Origin: Massospora cicadina
Lineage: Eukaryota; Entomophthoromycota; Entomophthoromycetes; Entomophthorales; Entomophthoraceae
Assembly (NCBI GenBank): GCA_022478985.1
Contig: JAKSZP010010600.1
Coordinates: 124,001-188,000, forward strand
Direction: 5' to 3'
Length of the DNA: 64,000 nucleotides
Of the stretch, positions 55,060 through 64,000 are shown piece by piece (within the stretch, counting starts at the first letter, position 1; every line of letters starts with the position of its first letter). Made by a program: the position numbers and the translations under genes. The notes beneath the pieces were generated by a model, which was not told the DNA's origin, searched no databases, and was given only the letters and a program-made list of their open reading frames with translations.

Positions 55060-55207
55060 AGTTCAACAGGCCCTCCTTTTTGTTTACAGATGCTAGTGAC
55101 ATCAAGGTTGTAGCTATCCTAGTACAACTCATTTATAATCAAATTGATCACCCTGTAGCCTACAACAGTGTCAGAAATTCGCTTTTCCAAAAAGTGGACT
55201 CTGCTAG
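55060..55207 (+). pseudogene. pol: RNase H, element J, first part
   Basis: LFTDASDIKVVAILVQ then DHPVAYNSVRNSLFQKVDS; the first Asp is in FTDAS. It stops at the foreign block. Confidence 0.75.
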
Positions 55208-56315
55208 TGTGGCAAGCCAACCAGTATGGAGACTGGTTGAACCTTTTCTGTTTCACCTTCATATGCATACCAACCCCCTATGAGTCCACGTCTAACCCAC
55301 CAAGACAGCAAACCAACAACTTTGCTTTATCCCCAGGGTCCGTGGTATGCCCCAGCAAGTCCTGCCCACATCCTGAGTGGCCAAGGCACTCCTGCACTGC
55401 CCCACCATCCTGACCCTTCGCCAACCCATATGGGCATGTCCTAGCATGTCCTGCCCTTATCCTAGGTAGCCAAGGCACTCTCACGCTGCACCCTGCAAGT
55501 CTGATGGCCAGTCAGCAATGTTGTTGGTGGCCATTTGGCCATGTTCCCACTGGTTCCTTATAAGGCTGAGGTATGGGAGCTGGCAGCATTGGCCATTCCA
55601 GGCGCATCACCTTGCGCCAACTTCAGGGATCTCCAGTCCATCTCCCTTTATTATAAATAACAAAGTACTAACAAATAAGATAAAATGGGCGAGAAAGAGA
55701 TCTTTATTTGGAGGGAAGAATAACTATTTATACTATAGGCTACTGTATATATGAAACCCCTCAGCCATCCAAGCCAGAACTCTAATAAATCATCAGTTAT
55801 TCATGGTAACAATTTCCTCCCAATCTTCTCATCTAATTCACCAAATACTAGATTAGGTCAATACATCATCAGCATGAGTCACCAGTTAATTGTTTATAAT
55901 TTAATTTACTATAAATATAACTTTGAGAATCCTCGGCATAAGTTACCAGTGCTCCAAATTAGTCAGCAGATTCATATTTAAATGATTGAATGATACTTTG
56001 GCTTTCCGCCAAAAAATCATACAATTATTTTTCATGGCAGTTGGCGCAGGGATAGAATTTGCCAAACTTGTATTCAAGTTAGCAAAATTTTTTCATCAGA
56101 TGGTTTGATAAAACATTTCAGCTTTCTGCCAAAAATTTATACAATCACCCACAATTATAGAGTCAGCGCTGAACAAAGAATCCTCTGAACCTAACAAAAA
56201 TTTGTATTTTTTTAACATTAGTTAAAAGGAAATTGGCAATTAGCTGGAAATCACTCTGACTAACTGACACCCCTAATTCTGATATTATTGGGAGGAATCC
56301 ATCTGGTTAATTTTA
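55208..56315. other. Foreign 1.1-kb block inside RNase H of J
   Basis: RNase H sequence breaks off near 55,207 and resumes near 56,316 (TREEHNYSIKEWKCLLVILA). The block has two different parts. 55,208-55,660 is GC-richer and contains an 89-bp-spaced direct repeat (55,352-55,404 and 55,441-55,493) and a 'ccttataaggc' TATA-like word. 55,660-56,315 is AT-rich, with a second imperfect repeat pair (55,998-56,027 and 56,117-56,147). No coding motif was found. It may be a non-autonomous insertion or solo LTR; ends and duplication are not defined. Confidence 0.55.
55352..55493. repeat. Imperfect 53-bp direct repeat, spacing 89 bp
   Basis: Copies at 55,352-55,404 and 55,441-55,493 share 'gtcctgccc', 'atccta/tga' and 'gccaaggcact' in the same order. 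The intervening DNA is not repeated. Confidence 0.65.
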
Positions 56316-56640
56316 TGAAACGGTAAAACCTTAACCAGGGAAGAGCATAACTATAGCATCAAAGAATGGAAATGCTTATTGGTAATCTTAGCCATCAAGC
56401 AATTCTGGCCCTAACTCTATGGGAGGCATTTTATAGCTTTAACTGAACATGCATCACTTTAGTAGTTACAAAAGATGAAGGACCCAGATGGATGGCTTGC
56501 GCGCTGGGCCCTCAAACTACAAGGTTTTAGATTTCTAATAGTTTATCAAGCGATTACTATAACCAATTTGCTGATGTACTATCTCATTTGTTATTACTAA
56601 CCTTATATGCACCAGAAGAAGATCTATATATAAAATTATA
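56316..56640 (+). pseudogene. pol: RNase H, element J, second part
   Basis: TLTREEHNYSIKEWKCLLVI then LAIKQFWP carries the Glu region, followed by LYGRHFIALTEHASL (Asp to Glu). WLARWALKLQGFRFLIVYQA and NLLMYYL at the end. It joins in sense with the part ending at 55,207. Confidence 0.75.
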
Positions 56641-56689
56641 AGTTGACCAGAAGCATGGGATCAAGTGAGCTTCAGAAGTTCAAGAGCAG

Positions 56690-57780
56690 GTAAGAAAATG
56701 ACAGCCCAAACCCAAAATTGATAATGGACTGCTTTATAAGAAGGTAGGCTCTGCTTGCTCCTCTATGTCCAGCCGTCAGCCAAAATTATGACCATTATAG
56801 AAGCACATATAACTGTAGGTCATGGCGTTGTAAAATACCTACTAGTGACTTGAGAATTAATGCTATGGGAGGGCATGATTGATTCCATATACGATGCCAT
56901 TGACTCATGCCTTATATGTACTAAACTAAAGCATACTATGCTCAATCTCCAACACAAAGTCGATAGACCAACTTCTCTTTTTGTCAATGTAAGCATAGAT
57001 GTAATCAAAAAACTACCTAAAGCCTTATATGGACACAGCTACATTATAATTGCCATCAACCGTTTCATGAAGTGGCTTGAGGCCATCTCTGTAGTCTCCA
57101 CCATGACTAAAGCTACCACCTCGATATTGATCAAGCACATCTACTACCAGGCATGGTAGTCCAAAAGTCCTACTATTTTGACAATGGGATAAACTTCATA
57201 TCACAAGTTGTTACAGACATAATGCGTTGATGGGACCATATCAGGCCTTTAATGCTTCCTACAATCCAGCATTTATGGGGCCGTGGAATGAGTTAATGGC
57301 ACCCTCATTTCCATATTGCGAAAGATGGCACAACCTGACCTGGATAGATGGAATGAGTATACTATTGAAGCTTTGATAGCTTAGCAAGTGAGCTATCAAA
57401 AAATCATCCAGATTTATCCATTCTAAACTCTGTATGAGCGGGATTCTGTTTTACCATCAAGCGTTCAGCCTATTCTGAAAACCTCATTGCCATAAACTAC
57501 TGTATTAGCCGTGAGAAGACTAGTGAAGGAGCTATTTAGGCTACAAGGCTTAATGTTTAGATATATTGAAGCTGTTATAAAAGAGGCGAAACAAGCCAAA
57601 GCCACAAAGCCTCTTTTTCTAGAATATCAGTTTTGAGACCTGGTGACGTCTATCATCATCACCGTGGAAGAAGAGCCCATAATTAGGCGTATCATGGGCT
57701 GGGCTCTAAAGGATGATATACTTCTGTGGGCCAAAGAACATCATTGCCTCCATCAAAACAGGTATACTTGTTAATTGGGT
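56690..57780 (+). pseudogene. pol: Integrase, element J
   Basis: The zinc-binding part appears as IDSIYDAIDSCLICTKLKHT (about 56,878-56,940). The core opens LFVNVSIDVIKKLPKALYGH (first Asp, about 56,977-57,030), then INRFMKWLEAISVVSTMTKA. The second Asp is in a broken FDNGINFIS-like stretch near 57,180. The Glu word is VE-VNGTLISILRKM (about 57,283-57,330). SYQKIIQIYPF follows and a C-terminal part runs to about 57,780. No chromodomain seen. Confidence 0.78.
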
Positions 57781-57835
57781 TAAAAAGGATTTCTCATAAG
57801 CTATGTTCCCCCTAAGCAAGATTTTGAAGAGGATT

Positions 57836-58299
57836 TGTTGTGAAAGGCTGAGATTGAGTCATCCAGATGAAGGTTAAGGCTCCACAAAAGATTCTCAAAC
57901 GTTGGAAGATTCCAATCAAAGAGCTCTGGATCAAACCATTGTTCAAATGGAATCAGAAGGCCAAAATGATGCAGAAACCTGATGGGAGAGTTGGAATAGT
58001 TTATTCTCTACTTGATCTGAGCTTTGGCTCCTCTGAGGCTTTGGAAAGATATTGTCAATCACTAGGGACAATGATCACTTTGAGAACACACCACCCACAA
58101 AAAATTATTTTTGAATCATTTGTTTAAATGAGATAATTATTTTGCTTCATTTTCACGCCTCAATTTACTGCTTAAGTGCAAAGATACTAGTGAAGAAATA
58201 TTCCACTAGGATAAACACTGAAGATAAATTAGCTCATAATTGTTTATCCTTTAAAGAAACAGGCAAATAAAATCAGATTTTAAAATTCCTCTAAGATCA
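57836..58299 (+). repeat. 3' LTR of element J
   Basis: Starts TGTTGTGAAAGG after a purine-rich 'ttttgaagaggatt' and ends near 'ctaagatca'. It pairs with 50,541-50,962. The open stretch 57,867-58,127 lies wholly within it and is not treated as a gene. Confidence 0.65.
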
Positions 58300-58800
58300 A
58301 TTTGAAAGAAACTATGCTACCATATTTTAATATCAACCATAGGAACTGACCTTAAAATACATGATACAGTGTTATAGTTCTTACCAAAATCCAAGTGATG
58401 ATGAGATTAAATCCTATCATCTGACATAATAGATCACTATGATAAGCGATAAGTGACAAACTTTATATTATCAATCTCAAAGTACCTTTTAATTTCCATA
58501 GTTTTGTCATATAAGCAGATCAGAATACTATTGGGAGAGGCATATGCGCATCCTCCTCCATGTGTGACACTCCTAGATCTAATGATAAAATTGAACTTCT
58601 TTGACAAGAATCTTGGCATCTTATTAATTTAATATCTTAAATTCATTCTCAAAATAATTCACTATAATGAAAAGTATAAGAGTATTATGACTTTTATCAT
58701 AATATAGTATATAGCTTAATCTTAATCTATTTAATTTCTTCCCTTTTCTTTCTGCTCAATCTAACTTTTGAGTGATTTTACAAAAAAAGTTTAAATTATC
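58300..58800. other. AT-rich stretch without recognised content
   Basis: A minus-strand open stretch at 58,437-58,619 has no recognisable motif. Nothing else seen. Confidence 0.4.
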
Positions 58801-59895
58801 TACATCTGTCTGACCACGTCCATTTTCCAATTGATTTCCTCAGATCGGACGCCTGCTGCTCCAGTGTGGGGCAGCGGTAATCCACCTCCCAACATTTTCT
58901 GCCCAGCAGGGAAATGCATCATATAGGCTCAAATAGTCTGCCAAAATCTACAGGCCGTTTTGTCCCTCCATGGGACTTATTGCTTCACCTTGCGTGCATA
59001 CACATACTCACCCCATTTTCTCACCTTCCCTAGATCCACTATTCAATTTTTTGCCTTCGTGTCAACTATGAGCATTTATTCCCATATGCTGACAAAGCAA
59101 TAATCAAACTTGCCACCGCTGCCTTTGCACCAGCTGGCTTAATTAAATTACGACCTTTTATGGCTATTTTAACATATGTTTTCAAACAGAGGGGGATGCT
59201 TCAGCGGCGGCGTTGACCCCTCTAATTTATAAAAATACCCCCATCCCCACTACCCAAACTCATATCCCTGATGACACCATAATGGTGGTTTCATTTGCCA
59301 ATATCCCTTCACATCTCCCACCCCAAATTTTGTATGATGAAAAATGTCAGAGCTTTTGGCTTATGGCACTCAGCCCCACCTAGTATTCACCATTCTTTCT
59401 GGTGAAGAGCACCTGGCTTCCCCTTGAGCCAATATCACCATCATCACAAACCACTATGCCAATGTCCATCAAATCCCCCCACATGCTCACACCGCTGCAG
59501 CACTAGAGCATTTTTGGGCTCGCTTTATAATGGTTGACTGATTTGTCCCCTCTGTTTTGAACCTGACCACTCTAAAAGGTCCTGCCCCTATGCTGAATTA
59601 CCTGTTACTATTTATGAAACCTTTACAGTTGAATTTGAATAGGTCGTTTTGTTACCCCCTCCCATCTTACATTATTGATCAATGGGACAAGGTGATAAAG
59701 CACACACCAAAACATCCAATCACACTAACCAACTGGGCTTAATCCAACCATTCAGAGTCAGACTCAAAAACCATTCATAACCAAGTACCCACCCATTTGC
59801 ATACTATCACCCACTTAGATTCTGCATCCGCTACTCTTGTATTTTAAAATCCTTAAGACCTATTACACGAAGTTAATGAATCAGGTAAAATTGTC

Positions 59896-60162
59896 ATGAA
59901 TGAGGATGATGAATCTGGTGAAAAAGGCCCGGATAAATATGATTGGGCTGAATTTTATAATTCTGATTTTGATAAAACCCTCTCACCCAGACGCTATGCT
60001 CCTAAACCTAATGCCATCTCCTTCCAAAGTGACCACCAGCTTGACTTAACAGCGGTGGCCTCACTCCATAGCCACCACTTTTACAAAGCAGTGGCCCAAT
60101 CAGTTAATCAATTCCATGAAGGGCTAAGCATTATTGACTTCCCCCTGATTTCCCCAAAGTAG
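59896..60162 (+). pseudogene. Acidic polar ORF in fragment K (88 aa)
   Basis: Open frame with an acidic N part (MNEDDESGEKGPDKYDWAEF), then Tyr/Pro/His-rich sequence and KAVAQSVNQFHEG. It continues after a shift into the EELAHL stretch. It may be part of a gag-like protein upstream of the hydrophobic end. No family recognised. Confidence 0.35.
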
Positions 60163-60413
60163 CACGGGAGGAAATCAATGAATTGCCCAAAGATGCCAAT
60201 GATACGCTCATACATGTTGAAGAACTAGCGCATCTATCCCATCTGCTAAAATCACTTGCAAATTATAACCAGTTTGGTCCTACTCCCAGATGCCCACCTT
60301 CAAGCTGAACATCACGTCGCAGAAACTGTTGAAGCTGTCTTCCAGGCTAATCTTGAGGTAAGTAGCCGTTATTTCACATGCCTCCAACCCCACCACCCTG
60401 ATGCCCAACGCCC

Positions 60414-60605
60414 TTGCTCTCCGCTTTTGTCTTCTTTTACAACCAATATGCATATACCACAAAGCTTTCACCTGAAGAAGATCTGCCTGACCCTCCCTCC
60501 CCCTCTGCCATGGTAGTTAGCGGCACTCTGCTCCCTACCTGGTTAAAGGTTCTATTCTTTTTATCTTGTCTTGTCACCCATTTATTTTGGGCTTTGTTGC
60601 TTTAA
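60414..60605 (+). pseudogene. Hydrophobic C-terminal stretch of fragment K
   Basis: Proline-rich lead (LPDPPSPSAM) followed by WLKVLFFLSCLVTHLFWALL, a plausible membrane segment. In a shifted frame LNWQCLSPDWRDS follows, reminiscent of HPDWQVSIN after the last hydrophobic segment of D. Same caution as for the D and A' ORFs. Confidence 0.4.
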
Positions 60606-60650
60606 ATTGGCAATGTCTGTCCCCTGATTGGCGTGATTCAAATAAATTTA

Positions 60651-63600
60651 TTTAATATCTTCCTATTCAATGAGAGTTCTTCTCATAAACATGGTAGGAC
60701 AATTATAGACCCAACTCTTAGATAATTGCAAAGTACTAAGAATACTGCAATTAATCACCATGGGAAATTTAGGTTAGCACATAGTAAGTCAAACCTAATC
60801 AAAATTACTATAGTGACTATGACTTTATAGCTGATTTTAATTATAGTTAACATGCTGACTATAAATATATAAAACATTTCATGTAGCAGCTGTACTTTTT
60901 GAAATACAACATTATTTACTATCAAGCACTTTCATTATAAAGTTTATTAAGGTGGGACTGTGACAGCATCAGCTGAGTGTAGTCTTTTATAAATGCCATA
61001 CCTTTATATAACATTGTTTTCGCATCCATCATATTCTCTGAGCTCTTTTTTTGTAGTTATATTGAAAATAAAGAAACACGTCAGCTAAATGAGCTGTGTT
61101 AAATTATCTTGGAGGAATTTGTACATATGTGGTCAGTACACATTGTAAGAAAATGAAAAACTATCCTTGTCTTTAGTCCTGAGAGCATGTCATAGACACT
61201 TTGGCGTTAGGCTTAGTGACCAAGATAAACTTTGGACTCAAACTCTGTTTATAAAAAGTTTACCAAAAATCTATGCCAGTGGACTTAAAAAAAAAGTTGG
61301 AGTCTGAAATTTGGTGTGCCATTGGTTTTTTGGAGAACTCAAATTTCTCATTGATGACTACAATGGCAAAAAAATGGATCAATATTAATTGTTCAACCAA
61401 CCAAAATTTAAAAAAATATAAAACCATAGATTGGTCTTAGATAAGTTTAGGTAAAATGAATAAGAATGTGTATTTAATGTGGACTTAAAAATGGCAACCT
61501 ATATTTTTGGTCAACAGAATAGCTACACAATATATCCTTACTTTCTGTGCCTTTGAAAAGTAGAGAAAAACTATATCCCAGGGTAAGAAAATAATAGCTC
61601 AAGTTGGAGAACATGGTTGTTGGAGAAAGAAATTTTACTCATGAACCCTTAATCCAATAGAATGAAATCATCTTACCTACACTGCATGTTAAGCTTAATC
61701 TTATGAACTTATTTAAAAGGCTCTAAATATGAATAGTCCATGCTTAGAAACCATTTTCAAAAATTATGACTGAGCTAAGTACAGAAAAACTTAAATTTGG
61801 AATTCTAAATGAGCTTAAAACAGAAAATTCATAAATGATCCTCATTTAGTAAATTTTATGATTGAGGCAGAGCAAAAATCATAAACAACATTTATTCCAA
61901 CTGTCAGAATTTTTCTGGGAAACCAAAAAGCTAAAAAATGAAGAACAAGTCAATGGTATGCTCAACAATGTCAGAGACCTTAGATGTAACATGAGCTTAA
62001 AAGTTCATTTCTTACACAGCCATTTGAACTAAAACCCTGAAAATCTTGGCAATATTAGTAAATAAGGTGAGGGATTTCAGCCAGAATACCAAAACAATGG
62101 AGGACTGCTATAAAGTAGGATAAGATACTCACATTCTGGGAAATTACTGCTTTATCTTGCAAAGAGTTTGCCCAAAAAAATTATCATTATTTTCCTATAA
62201 GTTTCTGGAGTGGAAATTAACTTTTGTCTTTTTATATTATTTACCTAGCTAATAATGTTTAACTTTAGCCACTGTAGGTATATAATAGGTACTATGGAAT
62301 TTCTAAGTCAACATATCAAAGTAAAATTAAGTAAGGTTTTTTATTCTAATTATATCACCTACACCTTAGTACTAATTTATATGGGATAACATAAATCACG
62401 CAATTTATCTAAAAACAAGAGCTTGTAGGCTAAAACTGATGTCAAATTTAAATTAAAACATCAAGTACATGCAAAGTCAGCTGAAAAGCCCAACATTAAA
62501 TAAGGGTTGAGCTGTGTAATTATTACTACCTACAAAATAATATGCTTAACTTGTTACATTACAAAGATAAATTTATTTTTTAGAATATTTTATTAATTTA
62601 GTATGGTTAGCTGAGGGCTGGAGAGCCTGGGCTAAATCTATGTATTATATCTTCTGTTTTTATATAGTCCTGAATCATCAATTTAGTATGAGGTTTGAAG
62701 TAATTATCAAGTCAGTCCTCCAAATATGGTATAGATCACTTAAATCATAATCCTAATTTTAATAACTTTAGACTATTACATTATTCTCCTTAATAACTAG
62801 ATTAAGGTGTACAAGCATTAAAAGATGGAAGGATTATATCTTACTTTTAGATCAAGGGTTTCTGATTAGCATAAACATTTTAAATTTCAATGTGAAACTA
62901 TTTGCAAAAGTTAAAACATATATTAACAAATAGTCAAGATGAGTGAGTTTAAGGTCAATAAGTGGGGTTTGGCTTAGAGGTAGATAGTAAGGATAGCAAT
63001 CTGAAAAATTTCTTCTAATAACTCTCATTGAAGAAAAGATAATCACGTTTCTTAAAACAATTATAATGCAACATTAATCTTCATTAATGTATATCTCAGA
63101 TCTATAGAAAACCGGGAGTGCAATCTATTTCTTAATATATCCACATGCAAAATAGTAGGTGTTAGTATGAGGGGGTTAGTGATAGTAAATCATAGCAGTC
63201 TCCACAATAAATAAGTAAATTATATTGTATTTGGAATTAAAGTTGTAGAAATTACTTCTTTTTAAAAAGCAAACTAAGAGAGTTTAGCTCCATTTTTTAG
63301 TCATTCAGAAAGAGAGCAAAAGCTAGAATTATGACCCATATTATGTCATAATAGCATTGTCTAAACAATTCACATGTTAAAATTTTGAGGTTGAATAAAG
63401 ACAAAAGTTACTTCCCAAAATAACAATATATAATTTAAATATATATAACTGGTGGCCTAAGAGTAATGAAGCGCTATCAATGATTTCAATAATGTTAGTG
63501 TTTTTACATGCAAGTAAATTTATATTTTAAAGTTACAAAGAGTTAGATAGTACAAAAGTCTATCATATAGCTTCATCATATCAATAGCAAATATGTGCTT

Positions 63601-64000
63601 TTATGAGAAAGATTTTATAATATAACTTTAAAAGTAAGTTTGCATTTATCAGTTTTTAGCTAACAGTTATTTGTCATTTACATGGTTGAAGCAGATGAGT
63701 AGCTTTTTTATATATATGTGAAGATTCAAAGTACTTATTAAGATATATGTAATGATAATAATTAAAGAGTTCCGCTGAATAACTTTAACCTAACACCTAA
63801 GTAATAACTGAGAATTATATGAAAAGCCTAACATAAAATTATATTATACTATATTACCCTTAAATGCAGTTAGCCACAGTTGTCATCCCTAGAATATTCT
63901 AGTGAAAGCTATAGGCAGCTCACCTATTAAAGCATATAGAAATCTAAGTAGAATATATAGCTATTAGTTTGATTCGTTAATCTGAATAGGGACCATGAAA
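60651..64000. other. AT-rich region, no gene seen
   Basis: 3.3 kb of AT-rich DNA with only short open stretches and no recognisable protein motif, LTR pair or RNA gene. Several short TA-rich runs occur (for example 'tttatatatatgtg' near 63,707). It may be old, fully decayed transposon sequence or intergenic DNA. Confidence 0.5.

Larger units (their letters stand above)
50541..58299 (+). mobile_element. Ty3/gypsy element J (7.8 kb) with dUTPase-like domain
   Basis: LTRs at 50,541-50,962 and 57,836-58,299, PBS, gag, protease, dUTPase-like domain, RT, split RNase H and integrase on the plus strand. The LTRs are well diverged, so the insertion is old. A 1.1-kb block without element homology lies inside RNase H (55,208-56,315). 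I found no clear target-site duplication. Confidence 0.82.
58800..60650 (+). mobile_element. Fragment K, related to the 5' region/LTR of D-type elements
   Basis: The plus strand carries acidic and polar open stretches and then a proline-rich plus hydrophobic end. EELAHLSHLLKSLANYNQFG (about 60,220-60,280) resembles EELVHLIGEICAEIAKIKLI in the D LTR. YTTKLSPEEDLPDPPSPSAM then SGTLLPTWLKVLFFLSCLVT (60,430-60,590) resembles the TTPPTGDL...PPPAA...SIWF part of D. No pol follows, so K is a solo or truncated 5' piece. The limits are approximate. Confidence 0.45.

Noticed and set aside
57867..58127. 86-codon open frame after the J integrase
   Set aside because: It lies inside the 3' LTR and aligns with the non-coding 5' LTR copy.
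1..64000. CRISPR arrays, bacterial operons, ribosomal or transfer RNA genes
   Set aside because: No regularly spaced short repeats, no ribosome-binding-site-led gene clusters and no cloverleaf-like sequence noticed; the window is eukaryotic repeat DNA.

Overview
This window is a eukaryotic transposable-element graveyard. I find no intact host gene, tRNA, rRNA, CRISPR array or bacterial operon. From about 1 to 60,650 almost everything is decayed Ty3/gypsy-type LTR retrotransposon sequence on both strands, nested several deep, plus one nearly full-length LINE. Coding blocks are recognisable by retroviral-type motifs (zinc knuckle, DTG protease, YxDD reverse transcriptase, RNase H, HHCC/DDE integrase, chromodomain) but carry many stops and frameshifts, many of them TGA/TAG where CGA, TGG or CAG/CAA is expected, so C-to-T decay is likely. 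The mix of chromodomain Ty3 elements and a two-ORF LINE with zinc knuckle, AP endonuclease and an RT of the Tad1/L1 kind suggests a repeat-rich fungus, perhaps a basidiomycete. That assignment is inference only.

Layout, left to right. 1-1666 (-): 5' end (LTR, membrane-type ORF, pre-protease region) of a 'C family' chromovirus. 1690-4928 (+): pol of element B with a polypurine tract and LTR, then a PBS-like site and gag-like sequence (B2) to about 6380. 6866-7255 (+): orphan membrane-type ORF. About 7300-28,950 (-): element F, split by two younger insertions, E (9116-16,342, +) and D (19,343-26,623, +), each with LTR pairs and near-matching 5-bp target duplications. 28,960-30,950 (+): RNase H/integrase remnant H. 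30,985-39,053 (-): C-family element(s) with one 3' LTR and two 5' LTR copies, a mosaic. About 39,600-50,500 (-): AT-rich element I, split by a LINE (43,207-48,562, +) flanked by a perfect 16-bp target-site duplication. 50,541-58,299 (+): element J with both LTRs, itself interrupted in RNase H by about 1.1 kb of unrelated DNA. 58,800-60,650 (+): fragment K resembling the membrane-ORF part of D. 60,650-64,000: AT-rich, no gene seen.

Two lineages can be separated. Lineage 1 (E, F, I, J) has gag, then protease, a dUTPase-like domain, RT, RNase H and integrase; E and F keep recognisable zinc knuckles, and E, F and J share a TGGTGC-type primer-binding site. Lineage 2 (D, C family, the 1-1666 fragment, probably K and the 6866-7255 ORF) has chromodomain integrase where the pol is visible and an unusual hydrophobic, probably membrane-spanning ORF near the 5' end. 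In D this ORF lies inside a 1.42-kb LTR. The dUTPase insertion and the membrane ORF are the most notable observations.
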